Source: an uncultured Clostridia bacterium (GTDB lineage: Bacteria; Bacillota; Clostridia; Oscillospirales; Acutalibacteraceae). From it: 64,000 nt of DNA. The notes beneath the pieces were generated by a model. The model had not been told where the DNA came from. It was given only the letters and a program-made list of their open reading frames with translations, and did not search any database. Where the stretch lies: NCBI GenBank assembly GCA_947598155.1, contig CANQFC010000001.1:372001-436000 (forward strand). The letters run 5' to 3'. The translations under genes and the position numbers were made by a program. How positions within the stretch are numbered: position 1 is the stretch's first letter; each line of letters opens with the position of its first letter. Below, one piece after another: positions 50,816 through 60,757 of the stretch.

Positions 50816-52803
50816 CAGCCGTTCCTCCTTATTGAAGATTTGATTTCAGAATGCTTTTCTATTTGATACAACATACCAACCTTGTTATTCATATTGGACT
50901 GCGCATATTCCCAGTCTTTGTTCATCACAACAAGAATTACCTGTTCTGCTACTTGCGGCAGTACTTTTGAGATATTTGCGATATGCTTATCATCGGCATT
51001 TGAAAAAGGTGCATCCATTACAATGGGATATGGTTCGCTTGAATATTGAATGCCTTCCAACTCATTACCTTTGGTTTGTGCTTTTTTTCGGGCAAGATCT
51101 ACTATACCAGCAATGAACGCAAAATTTTTAACTGTGTCCAAACCGGGTGAAGTATCGTTTACGAAGATGCCCTTGCCATTATCAACTTTTAACGTGATAT
51201 GGTAGTTATCATCTATCTCTACCGTTCTTTGACCGTGATACATTTGTGAGAACAAATCGTTTATGCTTGTATAAAGATCTTCTTTTACATCTTTTTCAGA
51301 CTTGTCATAACTCTGCTTAAACCATTCGTATATTTTTGTGGCATAAGCAATATATGAATTGATTTTTTTATTCTTTTCGGTTGCGACTTGCAGTCCGTTA
51401 ATAGTAGATTCCAAAGATTGAATTTGATTCTTATTCTCACCGATAGATGAGGAAATGTTTACAAGCAACATTCTCTTTTCCTTCAGTTGTTTTTCGTTTT
51501 CAACATTATCTCGTTCAAATTTACCAACATCAACATTGCCTTGTAACAAGCGGCTCAACTCGGCGAGCTGACTTCTTTTATCGTCTATTTGATTAGCGTT
51601 TTCTCGCATTCTGATGTAATCGCTTTTAACGACTTCGGCATAATCTTCTACTTCGGTTTCAGCTCTCTGACAGTCACGCTTAAACTCTCTTATTTCTGTT
51701 CCGATATGCTGAGGGGGCAAAAGACTTTGTTCATAACGAATGTTATTTACTGCACCCTGATTCAAAGTTAAATCAGCACCGCAAATACACTTTCCTCTTT
51801 TCAAAATAAATTCAATAGAGTCTGAGTGCATTTTAGGTATACCTTCTCCGTCTTGTTTAGCATCAGCGATAACCTTATACACTTTTGCATAGAGTGATTT
51901 TGCAAAGAACTTATACGAATCTTTTGTAAAGTCCCGTACGATTTGACGTTCTACAGTTTCTTGGTTACCTTGAAGATAATTTAAATCTCTTTCAATACGA
52001 ATTTTTTCTTCTTGACGAGCTTTGGTAGCTGCATTTGCTAGTATTTTGGCATCTAACTCTTTTTTTCGTTCTTCGAAGTAATTGATTTCATTTTCAACCT
52101 GAGTTTTTCTTTGTTCAAGTGATTGTAGCTTTTCTTTGGCAGTAGACAAGCTGACTTTCAACTGCGCATCTTTTTGGTCTTGTCCGATATCAAGTTCTTT
52201 ATGTAACTTACTGATTACTGAGTTTGCTTTTTGGGGATCAAAATGGTCTACAGCTTCGCTTATGGTTTCTAATCCCATTAATCCTCTAACAGCAGATACA
52301 ACATTTCCTTTGTTATTAATATCTGCTATATGTTCGCCATCGAAAAAGAAATATCCGGACAGGGCTTCAGGTAAAATTTTATCTACAGTGTTTTGAGCCT
52401 CAATCGAAGGAATCTCTTGCATTTCACCATTTGCCTCTTGATACTCAACTTTCAGAGTCGGTCTGGCGAAAGTTGGTGCTCGATTAGCTTCGTTTTTTGT
52501 TACCGTTTGTGTTCGTCTAATTACATAAAGACGTTCTTCGTGTTGTAGTTCTACCTCAACAGAGACTTCGTTCGTTGAATATAGTCCCATTTCCTGGAGA
52601 GATTCTGAATTGATCAATTCTCGTGTTTTAAAAGATGTTAATCCATAAAGACACCAGTTAAAGGCTTGAATTAATGTTGTTTTTCCGCTAGTGTTGTCTC
52701 CGAGGATTACCGTAACATTTTTCTCTTTATCACAAGAAAATTCGACAACTTGCTTTTCTTTGTATTGTCTAAAATTAGACAAAGTAATCTGCTTAATTAA
52801 CAT
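50815..52803 (-). CDS. SMC/Rad50-like ATPase, DndD-type
   Basis: The 662-residue protein opens MLIKQITLSNFRQYKEKQVV with Walker A GDNTSGKTT at 35-43. A long coiled coil is split by a zinc-hook-like GKCICGADL near 338. The C-terminal half has the signature region SPGLDTVKNFAFIAGIVDLARKK and Walker B PIVMDAPFSNAD. DndD proteins of phosphorothioation systems are ATPases of this class and may open or nick DNA. The gene is coupled to its neighbours by overlaps on both sides, so it is cotranslated with the helicase unit. Confidence 0.85.
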   Translation of the reverse strand: MLIKQITLSNFRQYKEKQVVEFSCDKEKNVTVILGDNTSGKTTLIQAFNWCLYGLTSFKTRELINSESLQEMGLYSTNEVSVEVELQHEERLYVIRRTQTVTKNEANRAPTFARPTLKVEYQEANGEMQEIPSIEAQNTVDKILPEALSGYFFFDGEHIADINNKGNVVSAVRGLMGLETISEAVDHFDPQKANSVISKLHKELDIGQDQKDAQLKVSLSTAKEKLQSLEQRKTQVENEINYFEERKKELDAKILANAATKARQEEKIRIERDLNYLQGNQETVERQIVRDFTKDSYKFFAKSLYAKVYKVIADAKQDGEGIPKMHSDSIEFILKRGKCICGADLTLNQGAVNNIRYEQSLLPPQHIGTEIREFKRDCQRAETEVEDYAEVVKSDYIRMRENANQIDDKRSQLAELSRLLQGNVDVGKFERDNVENEKQLKEKRMLLVNISSSIGENKNQIQSLESTINGLQVATEKNKKINSYIAYATKIYEWFKQSYDKSEKDVKEDLYTSINDLFSQMYHGQRTVEIDDNYHITLKVDNGKGIFVNDTSPGLDTVKNFAFIAGIVDLARKKAQTKGNELEGIQYSSEPYPIVMDAPFSNADDKHIANISKVLPQVAEQVILVVMNKDWEYAQSNMNNKVGMLYQIEKHSEIKSSIRRNG

Positions 52804-52966
52804 TGTCTACCTCCTGCGAAATAAGTTTAATAATTTTTTCTACAACTTCATTATCCTTGAGCTTTTTGGTTTTGTAGTTTTCTCTTTCAAGAAGATAAAT
52901 ACGAAGTTGTAACTTTTTTAGTTTTTCTTCATCTAAAACAATTTGATCTTGAGGATTAAATTCCAT
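52793..52966 (-). CDS. Small coiled-coil protein between helicase and SMC genes
   Basis: A 57-residue frame from ATG 52966 to a TAA at 52793. It overlaps the helicase end (11 bp) and the SMC-like start (11 bp), a typical coupled chain. The ribosome site CGGAGGTAAC precedes the ATG. It is Lys, Glu and Leu rich (LDEEKLKKLQLRIYLLERE, KIIKLISQEV), predicted as a single helix with a heptad pattern. It could bridge the helicase and the ATPase. No known family is recognised. Confidence 0.75.
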   Translation of the reverse strand: MEFNPQDQIVLDEEKLKKLQLRIYLLERENYKTKKLKDNEVVEKIIKLISQEVDNVN

Positions 52967-55112
52967 AATCGTTACCTCCGATATAATTCAACTGATAATA
53001 CTCATTGATTTCGTCTATCAATTTATACGATTCTGAAGGATTCTCGCATAAACGAACAAAGTCATCTAATCGTTCTTTTTCTCTTTTAAAAAGAGTAAGT
53101 TCATAATCACGATTTGTAGATGGCGCCTGTGAGCCTAATGGTCTTGGCAATGTTATAAAGTCATATATGACAGCATAATCTTTTCCATCTGCTTTTCTTA
53201 ACACTCTTCCTCGGCGCTGAACATACTCTTTAGGGTTAGTGCTACTTGCCAGAATAAATGCTGTTCGTATTCCGGGAATGTTTACACCTTCGTCTAAACA
53301 TTTAATTGCAACCAAAGCCTGGAGCATTTTACCTTCGGCGAAACTATCTTTTATGCGCTCTCGTTCTTGGGGATCTTCATTTGAAGTGAACATAGAGACA
53401 CGCATTTTAAGCTGGTTTCCTAAAATATCTACGACCTTCTCAATTTGCCTTATTTCTTCACTGGTATCATCTGACGAGTCAGATGATACCTTTGTGGCAC
53501 CACAATATACCAATATGTTGTTATCGTTCTTATATGGCTCTATTACCGCCTTTAATGCAGAAAGTTTGTTTCTTGCTCCGGCAATAATTCGAGCTCTTTT
53601 GATTAGCAACATCTCTGCAGATTTTGGTAGATCATAATCTCGATTTTTGCGTAAGATATTGACAACTTTTTCTGTGATTTCGATATATTCTTCCAACTCA
53701 TCTTCATCAAGCGATACAACGATCGGATGGTAATAATAAGGCGTTAAAAATCCTTGATGTATCGCATCATCTAAGGTAAATGTAATACATTTTTGTCCGA
53801 AATAATTATAAAGGCTATTTGTACCTTCTTCATCGTGATGTCTTTCTAAAGTCGCCGATAATGCTAATCGATATTTGAAGTTCGGCAACATACAAAGTTG
53901 TAATCTCTTTGAACCAAAGTTATGTGCTTCATCTACAACTAAACAAAGATTTCCTTTTACCGAACTTAAAATTTCTTGAACATATGGCATAGAGTATGAT
54001 GCATTAACCATTATTGCACAGAAATTTTTTACAACGCCTAATTTGAAATCGGAAACAAGCATTTTAAATTTCTTTTTCCAATCGTATTTGGAATAGCATA
54101 CTAACGGAGTTACATTGAACTTGTTTATGTCATCAATCCATTGCTCAACAAGATGTTGGTAGGGACAAAGAATAATAACACCTAACTGATCATCAAGTTT
54201 TTCTGATAGTTTAGACAAAGCCCCTAATGCCGTATATGTTTTTCCTGCACCAGTAGCCATATCAAATATGCCAATTGAACCAGAGTCAATCCATTTATTA
54301 ATTGCCTCTAATTGGTAGGGGTGGTCATCGAAACTAACACTTCCTGGAACTCTAAAAAAAACATTTTTAGGAATGATAGTACTTGGCTGTTGAGGTTTAC
54401 TAATAAGCTCCTCGTGGTCTACAGTCTTATCAATAACATCTCGTTTATAAGTTAATAGTTTGTTGATTGCCACTTGAGGAAAATCAATTATTGTTACTTC
54501 AGAATCGGCATTAGTCCATAATAGATGAAATGCGAATTCTTTTTGTTCCACTTTTTTAGCCTCAAAATCCGATTGCCAAGAACAATATACATCCATAACT
54601 TCATAGTTGGAGATAAATGCATTTTCCGTCTCGTTTGTTGATCCCGAAAAAGCGATAACATTATTTTCGGAATCGTACATCAAGCCCATCTTTTCGTGAT
54701 AGATTCCCAATTGGTTTTGATCTTCTGTAAATGCGACTTTTATATCAAGTCTATCGCTAGCAATTAGAGTTGCTAACATATTCAATCGTTCACTATCAAA
54801 ATAACTTGTTGGTTCTTTGAACTCACGCATTAAAGCATTATTTATTATTTCTTCTCTTCTATCATACCCTGTTTTTATTGCATAAATGTCCTCCTTAGAT
54901 AAACGTGGAGAAACAATTAGTTGAATTTTGCCGCCGTTAGAAACCAGCTCGGAAATACCTCTTGCTATTTGAATCAAAGCTGTAGAAGAAAAGAAACCTA
55001 CTGCACGTTGATACTTTACGGCATGGGATAGTACCGGTATATAGAAATCACCGATAACATTGCTTTTACCTGAGCGATATTCGGTTTTAATTTCAATATC
55101 TTTAAATGACAT
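52956..55112 (-). CDS. PLD-nuclease/SF2 helicase, phosphorothioation-linked restriction enzyme type
   Basis: The 718-residue protein has an N-terminal phospholipase-D-type nuclease domain (VGFFSSTALIQIARGI; the motif IYHEKMGLMYDSENNV with H139/K141, then SGSTNETENAF) and an SF2 helicase. The latter has motif I ATGAGKT at 286-292, DEAH at about 388, SATLERH and the C-terminal QRRGRVLRKADG. Helicases of this layout accompany phosphorothioation loci as restriction enzymes that would attack unmodified DNA. ATG 55112 has AAGGAG upstream. Confidence 0.83.
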   Translation of the reverse strand: MSFKDIEIKTEYRSGKSNVIGDFYIPVLSHAVKYQRAVGFFSSTALIQIARGISELVSNGGKIQLIVSPRLSKEDIYAIKTGYDRREEIINNALMREFKEPTSYFDSERLNMLATLIASDRLDIKVAFTEDQNQLGIYHEKMGLMYDSENNVIAFSGSTNETENAFISNYEVMDVYCSWQSDFEAKKVEQKEFAFHLLWTNADSEVTIIDFPQVAINKLLTYKRDVIDKTVDHEELISKPQQPSTIIPKNVFFRVPGSVSFDDHPYQLEAINKWIDSGSIGIFDMATGAGKTYTALGALSKLSEKLDDQLGVIILCPYQHLVEQWIDDINKFNVTPLVCYSKYDWKKKFKMLVSDFKLGVVKNFCAIMVNASYSMPYVQEILSSVKGNLCLVVDEAHNFGSKRLQLCMLPNFKYRLALSATLERHHDEEGTNSLYNYFGQKCITFTLDDAIHQGFLTPYYYHPIVVSLDEDELEEYIEITEKVVNILRKNRDYDLPKSAEMLLIKRARIIAGARNKLSALKAVIEPYKNDNNILVYCGATKVSSDSSDDTSEEIRQIEKVVDILGNQLKMRVSMFTSNEDPQERERIKDSFAEGKMLQALVAIKCLDEGVNIPGIRTAFILASSTNPKEYVQRRGRVLRKADGKDYAVIYDFITLPRPLGSQAPSTNRDYELTLFKREKERLDDFVRLCENPSESYKLIDEINEYYQLNYIGGNDYGI

Positions 55113-55113
55113 T

Positions 55114-56256
55114 TTATAAACTCCTTAAAGATTCTATCAAGCAATCTATATCGTTTTCCGTGTTAAAGTATCCTAAACTCACACGTACAGTACCCCGTGT
55201 ACTTTTTGTGTCAATAAGTTCGTGAATAAACGGCGCACAATGAAAGCCTGTCCTAACCGCTATATCAAAATCTCCGCTAAGAATTGCACCTACTTCTGAT
55301 GGTTCATAGTCAGGAACGGTGAAAGAAATAACACTTGTATGCTCAACACCATCTGCTGGGGTATACAGAACAACTGGAAGGCTTTTCAATCCTTCGATTA
55401 AATGATTCATTAAGTGCTTCTTTTTCTTTGCTATAGTATCTATTCCAATTTCTTTCAACCATTTCAAAGAGGCGTTCAGACTAGCAATTGCAATTATATT
55501 GGGACTTCCAAATTCAAAGCTTGATGGATAAGAATCACCCATTGAAAGATTCAAAGAGTCCGAACCGGTTCCACCGGCAAAAGCATTAATCAGTCGATGG
55601 GGACTATTTTTTATAAAACCGCCAATTCCCCAAGAGGCATATAAATTTTTATGGCCTGCAAATATTAAATAATCGAATTTGGATTTTTGAAGATTGTACT
55701 CAAGTAACCCGACAGATTGAGATCCATCAACAATAACAGTTGCGTCATATACTTTTGAAGAAGATGTAATAATATCAACTGGTAAAACTGCGCCGGTAAC
55801 ATTACTAATATGGTTGATAAAAACGTAATCGGGAGGATTGAGCGCAAAGTCCTGTTCCATTTGCTCAAAATCCAACTTTTGAGTAACACCATCAAAAGGC
55901 AATTGTAGCAATGTGATATTGTATCTTTGTTTGATTATTTCTAGTGGTCTTGCAATTGCGTTGTGCTCAAAAGGCGAAACATATACTACCTTGTATTCAT
56001 CCCATTCTAAGCCCATAATAATTTGGTTTGCTGCAATAGTTGCAGATGGGGCAAAAATGATATTATTTGGATTGGTTGCATTTAATAACTCGGCCATTAA
56101 AAATCGAGTTTCATCAACTATTTTCATCGCATCATTTGCGGCTTGATAGCTTCCTCTGCCCACATTGACAGCTAAATTGCGCTGAATGTGGTCAACCATA
56201 GAGTAAACATCTTCTGGTTTTGGGAAAGTGGTTGCAGCATTATCCAAATAAATCAT
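55114..56256 (-). CDS. Cysteine desulfurase, DndA/SspA-type (class V aminotransferase)
   Basis: The 380-residue PLP enzyme starts MIYLDNAATTFPKPEDVYS. It has the Schiff-base Lys in FAGHKNLYA (near 204) and the sulfur-carrying Cys in RTGFHCAP (near 345); VDGSQSVG holds the PLP Asp. It should take sulfur from cysteine and pass it to the PP-loop enzyme encoded upstream. Housekeeping NifS/IscS could be confused with it, but its place inside the defence operon (one base from the helicase gene) fixes its role. The SspC-like ATPase gene ends 11 bases upstream. Confidence 0.85.
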   Translation of the reverse strand: MIYLDNAATTFPKPEDVYSMVDHIQRNLAVNVGRGSYQAANDAMKIVDETRFLMAELLNATNPNNIIFAPSATIAANQIIMGLEWDEYKVVYVSPFEHNAIARPLEIIKQRYNITLLQLPFDGVTQKLDFEQMEQDFALNPPDYVFINHISNVTGAVLPVDIITSSSKVYDATVIVDGSQSVGLLEYNLQKSKFDYLIFAGHKNLYASWGIGGFIKNSPHRLINAFAGGTGSDSLNLSMGDSYPSSFEFGSPNIIAIASLNASLKWLKEIGIDTIAKKKKHLMNHLIEGLKSLPVVLYTPADGVEHTSVISFTVPDYEPSEVGAILSGDFDIAVRTGFHCAPFIHELIDTKSTRGTVRVSLGYFNTENDIDCLIESLRSL

Positions 56257-56267
56257 TTTTAGGCTCC

Positions 56268-59200
56268 TTAATGTATAATTTCTTCGATAAGTTTTGCTAA
56301 AATAGCCAACTGCTCATCGGGTTCTAACGCATCGTTATATTCGTCAAAAACTGAACGCAAATTACTTAAAGCCGTTTTGCCCAAAGGCGATATTTCATCT
56401 GAGGTAAAGGTTTTTTCGTGAACGCCTCCACCCAACTGAATAGATAATCTAAACTTGTTAGATGCATTAGTGCTTTCTTTGTATTCAGAAATACGTTGAA
56501 TTGATTCGCTAATAGATGACATAAAGCTGTCAGAGACAGAATCGTTCCAATCAGCAAGCTGAATTGAGGTGAAAGCGTTAATCAAATCATCAATCAACGC
56601 ATCGTCATTGTAAGAGGTAACATCTTTTACTATAGATAGCAAAAGATTCGAATTACTATCAAACATATGGCTTTTTGTGTATTCAGGTAGTTTTTTATAC
56701 CAGGTTATTGCAGCATTAGATAAGCTACCTTGATACCCTGGATTAAAAAGTTCAGTTAATTTTAACCCCAACTCTCTTTTGCAGACTGCCAAGTGTGAGT
56801 CAAGCATTTCTTTTGCTAATTGAATACTTTTTATGCTTTCGCTATAGTTGTTGTTTCCAATGCCTGATACAAAAGTCTGAAATAGAAGTTCTCTAGCATT
56901 AATTTCAAACTTTAACAACTCTGTTCTGATAATCAATGTCTGCTTATCTAAATCTACGTATTCTCCATTTACAAAGTGCTTCTTGCATTTTTTTGAGTAT
57001 TCAGGCAGACTTCTTATCCAATTCTGCATTGATTTAATTACAGAGTATGATTTGTTTACGCTCGAATCCTTAATGTCCGAATGCTGTTCGAACAATTTTT
57101 CAAGCGTATTTAAATATTTTTCTTTTTCTTGAGTCCCGGTTTCAATAAGCAAATAATAATTCTCGGGATTCTCATTCAAACTATTGAGAATAGAAGAGGA
57201 AAGTTCTACTTCTTTGTCCTTGAAATATAGAACTATATTGCTTTTATATTGTCTCAGAACATATGCTAAAAAAAGCGGGATTAAGCCATTGCGAATGCCA
57301 TAGGGAGGTGCGGAAAGTGTTTGATAGAGTCCTGAGAAATTTACTCTTTTCTTTTCACAACCAGTTATAAACCCCTTAATGAAATCTAGCACAGAAGTAA
57401 TACCATTATCAGATACATTTGCGGATTTGTATAACCCTGTGCGTTTAAACGCAGAATTGAAAATACTAACTTCAGGACCATAGCCACTTATGGCGGGAAT
57501 TTCATTTTTGTCAGAATTTTCGAGTATCCAAGCAACTACAATATCTCTGCCCTTCATATTCTGAGAATTAAGAACTCTTTTGTTTACCATTTCATTGTTA
57601 ATCACCGGAGTCAAATGATAAAGTTGTCCACAAATTTCAGAAAGTTCTCTGCTAAGCGACATATTGTTCGTGATTTCAATTTGCCCGTTACAATTATAAA
57701 ATTCACTTTGTTTGCTTGAGTAGCCAAAAAGATCGTCTATAACGGTTCTGATCCTGTGTTTGTTATCTTCTTCAAATATTTCGAGTTCCCGTAAATAGTC
57801 AGAATCAGATTTGTTTTCTTCTTTAAGTTGTGAAATGGCAACCGATCTCTTTAGCAAATCGTAAGATGCAAAAGGAAGTTTTGAAACGCATATTACGATA
57901 TTCGGAGTTTCTTTAAATGTCTCTATTTTTTCTAAAACAGCTTCTCTTTTGGAATTATCGTAATCTAAGATATTAATGATGAGACCATCACACGGATATT
58001 CTAAAAGAAGTTGTTTTGCGTTTTTAAGCTCAATAAATGTAGTTGATTCCATATATATCTTTTTGAAATATCGAAACATACTAAATTTATCATTGTATTC
58101 TCTAGGTGTTGCAAAACCAAGATTATAGTTCTTTTCAAGAATATCACAGCATTTGAATTTGATGTTTTTACTCTTAATATGATTTTCTATTGCTGTGTTA
58201 ACACTTACTCCGTTATCAGTTAGTAGAACATATTCAAGTGTTTCTCTTTGGTTGATAATTTGATTTTTAAGCAAACCATTAATAGCTTTTTCAAAAGATT
58301 TATCATCTATCATTAAACAAGCTTTAATGTGAACAGGGATGGGCTTCAACTTATCATCTGCAATTATGTTTATTATAGCTATAGCCTTTAGTATCTTAAT
58401 CTGATCTTCGCTTGTCGCTTTTTTGATTGCGGCATAAGTTTTTGCCCAAGAATTATGGACTCTATTATTGAAGATTTCTTTTTTGAATAATTCTTCAAAA
58501 TAGTTATAGATATAGTCCACCGTAATAAATTCAAATGACTTCCGTTCGGTTTCTGCAAAGGAGTTCAATGTATACTCTTCATTTTGGGACAAGAAGGTAA
58601 ACAACGTGCGTTCGTTTTGCCCAACTATTTCACTAACACGAAGGAGAGCGTAAGCACTCATCGGTGCCAATGGGAAACAGCCGTATACGATTTTATTCTT
58701 GTATGCATCATCACTCAATTCATTGAATACACCAACCGTTGAATAGCAATTGATTGCGCACTGAAAAGCCCCATCATTTTCTTGAGAAAAAGTGGAGAAA
58801 GAAGACTTTTTAATGATTGCATTTGCGATTAATTCATAGCTTTGTTCCGAGGAAGCGACAAATCTAATCTTTTTAAATCTACCTTCGACTGTTTTAAAAC
58901 TATCGCTTGAAGAGTAATCAAGTATGTCTTTGTGGGTGACACAAGTAAAATGTATCTGTGTTTTTCCGCTTCTTGTTGCGGCTTCTGCCATATCTTGAAT
59001 AATCTTGAAATTAAGCATTTTGCTCTTATCAAGATTTGCTTCAAGGAATTTGCTAAATTCGTCAAAAATGATATTGATTCCACAGTAAGGAGTTTGTTCT
59101 TGAAGTGCATTTGCAATTGCAATATACATCTTTACAACATCCATATTAGTCAGCGGATTGAATTCAGTTCCGGCAGCAATATTAGGATATATTGAGCAAA

Positions 59201-59846
59201 AAAGTTCATAGGATGTACGATTGAATTGCTTTAATCCTATGCAAAGATCTTCAATGTTACTTTTTGTTTTCTTAAGTTCAATTTGCAAAGTCTTATATGC
59301 TTGCGGAAAAGAAATACGCCATTTCTCGATAATTGCTAAAGCGGAATCAAAATACGTAGAAGGCAACAATTGTTGTAGATTGGCTTTATACAAGGCATCT
59401 TTAATAGCCAACATAAATGCTTGATTTATGTCAGTAGAGTTGCTGTTAACTATTACAGGCAAAGTTCGTATTTTGGAATCTACTATCGTTTTCGATAATG
59501 CTCCGACTTCTTTATCAATATCACTAATTTTATTGCAAACTTCATTAAGCACAGTTAAACCAAATTGGTTTTCCTCTTCATTAATTGAAGCTAAGTCCAA
59601 AGAAGTAAGCGCTGTCAAAAGCAATAATAAATGAGATTTTCCTCTTCCGTACGGACCTACAAGAACAGTTGCTCTATTCTGCGGTTCATTACTGTAATAA
59701 AAAGAGCGCAGAAAATCGCCGAGAATTTTCACAGATTGCTCGGTAGGAATATAGGATTTTATTTTTTCGATTTTATTTAAGTCATATTCGAGATTTATTG
59801 AGGCTTGAAAGCCTTCTTTTATTCCTAAATAGTCTGAATACTTCAT
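56268..59846 (-). CDS. Large P-loop ATPase, SspC/BrxC-like
   Basis: The protein has about 1192 residues from ATG 59846 (AGAGG upstream; TTG 59849 also in frame). Walker A is GPYGRGKS near residues 65-72, and Walker B is probably NIIFDEFSKFL near 255. The middle and C-terminal regions are long and helical, without clear motifs. The P-loop resembles BrxC/PglY of BREX. Large ATPases next to DUF4007 and PP-loop genes are the SspC position of SspABCD systems. No PglZ, PglX or BrxL is present, so BREX is excluded. Confidence 0.75.
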   Translation of the reverse strand: MKYSDYLGIKEGFQASINLEYDLNKIEKIKSYIPTEQSVKILGDFLRSFYYSNEPQNRATVLVGPYGRGKSHLLLLLTALTSLDLASINEEENQFGLTVLNEVCNKISDIDKEVGALSKTIVDSKIRTLPVIVNSNSTDINQAFMLAIKDALYKANLQQLLPSTYFDSALAIIEKWRISFPQAYKTLQIELKKTKSNIEDLCIGLKQFNRTSYELFCSIYPNIAAGTEFNPLTNMDVVKMYIAIANALQEQTPYCGINIIFDEFSKFLEANLDKSKMLNFKIIQDMAEAATRSGKTQIHFTCVTHKDILDYSSSDSFKTVEGRFKKIRFVASSEQSYELIANAIIKKSSFSTFSQENDGAFQCAINCYSTVGVFNELSDDAYKNKIVYGCFPLAPMSAYALLRVSEIVGQNERTLFTFLSQNEEYTLNSFAETERKSFEFITVDYIYNYFEELFKKEIFNNRVHNSWAKTYAAIKKATSEDQIKILKAIAIINIIADDKLKPIPVHIKACLMIDDKSFEKAINGLLKNQIINQRETLEYVLLTDNGVSVNTAIENHIKSKNIKFKCCDILEKNYNLGFATPREYNDKFSMFRYFKKIYMESTTFIELKNAKQLLLEYPCDGLIINILDYDNSKREAVLEKIETFKETPNIVICVSKLPFASYDLLKRSVAISQLKEENKSDSDYLRELEIFEEDNKHRIRTVIDDLFGYSSKQSEFYNCNGQIEITNNMSLSRELSEICGQLYHLTPVINNEMVNKRVLNSQNMKGRDIVVAWILENSDKNEIPAISGYGPEVSIFNSAFKRTGLYKSANVSDNGITSVLDFIKGFITGCEKKRVNFSGLYQTLSAPPYGIRNGLIPLFLAYVLRQYKSNIVLYFKDKEVELSSSILNSLNENPENYYLLIETGTQEKEKYLNTLEKLFEQHSDIKDSSVNKSYSVIKSMQNWIRSLPEYSKKCKKHFVNGEYVDLDKQTLIIRTELLKFEINARELLFQTFVSGIGNNNYSESIKSIQLAKEMLDSHLAVCKRELGLKLTELFNPGYQGSLSNAAITWYKKLPEYTKSHMFDSNSNLLLSIVKDVTSYNDDALIDDLINAFTSIQLADWNDSVSDSFMSSISESIQRISEYKESTNASNKFRLSIQLGGGVHEKTFTSDEISPLGKTALSNLRSVFDEYNDALEPDEQLAILAKLIEEIIH

Positions 59847-59851
59847 CAATA

Positions 59852-60757
59852 TTACCTCTCTTGCGATTTCTCGTAATATTCTCTCATAATATCTACAACG
59901 GATTTTTGAGTATTAACATAAACCATATCCAATCCAGCAGTTCTGTTTATGGTTATTAAATCAATTGCTCTTAATTGATCTAAATATTCATTTATCATAG
60001 AGCGGTTGAGATTGAATACTCGACCGATATTATTTGGAGCTTTCCATAGTTCATCAATGCTGACAGAATTTTTATCTGCAGATAAATTTTGCTTTATCAC
60101 ATAAAGAATGGCGTATTTATTTAATACCTCTTTGGAGGGGGTACATTTATCATAATTACCCCTATTGTTTTTCTTGATAAGACCAAGTTCAGATAATGGA
60201 GATCCCAAATTATCTTCCGGATCGCCATTATGATCGGTTTCTTGATACATACGGATAATACTCGCACAATCATCACGTAATGAATTGGACGAATACGCAA
60301 CACCTTGTATCAATCGTTTTTTTAAATATTCTTCACACGTTTCGTACATATTGTCTCGTGTGAAGTTTTCTCCTTCATATTCATTGAAGAATATATTCCA
60401 CATCGTACACAATTCGTGTTTGTTAGAAACTATATGATAATGAATTAAAGACAAAGTGAAAATATCATCAAAATAAGGATCGTACTGCTCGATAATTCTT
60501 CCGAAATCTTCAGTTATAAATTGTTGTCTAGCACGATTTCCGCCTTGGTTTTGTTCTTCGCAAAGATTAGTGGCTTGCAACCAATAACGAATCGACTTAA
60601 CCATTTTACTACCAACGCCCAATATCTCCATAACATCTGATCGTGAAAATAGATCAGGATAATCGTTAATACTTCTCATCCCTTTTCGAAGCCATCCTTC
60701 ACGGATATTAAAAGACTCATTTCCTTTGAGTTTAACTTTTTTTAAGTAATTAGTCAT
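59852..60757 (-). CDS. DUF4007 family protein, SspB position
   Basis: The 301-residue protein starts at ATG 60757, overlapping the stop of the PP-loop gene by 8 bp; the longer frame to 60793 has no ribosome site. It shows the DUF4007 signature GNESFNIREGWLRKGM and MEILGVGSKMVKSIRYWLQAT, and a C-terminal winged-helix-like part (NNIGRVFNLNRSMINEYLDQLRAI). DUF4007 genes stand beside PP-loop genes in phosphorothioation loci, and SspB is described as a DNA nickase acting in single-strand modification. The link between DUF4007 and SspB is from memory. Confidence 0.75.
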   Translation of the reverse strand: MTNYLKKVKLKGNESFNIREGWLRKGMRSINDYPDLFSRSDVMEILGVGSKMVKSIRYWLQATNLCEEQNQGGNRARQQFITEDFGRIIEQYDPYFDDIFTLSLIHYHIVSNKHELCTMWNIFFNEYEGENFTRDNMYETCEEYLKKRLIQGVAYSSNSLRDDCASIIRMYQETDHNGDPEDNLGSPLSELGLIKKNNRGNYDKCTPSKEVLNKYAILYVIKQNLSADKNSVSIDELWKAPNNIGRVFNLNRSMINEYLDQLRAIDLITINRTAGLDMVYVNTQKSVVDIMREYYEKSQER

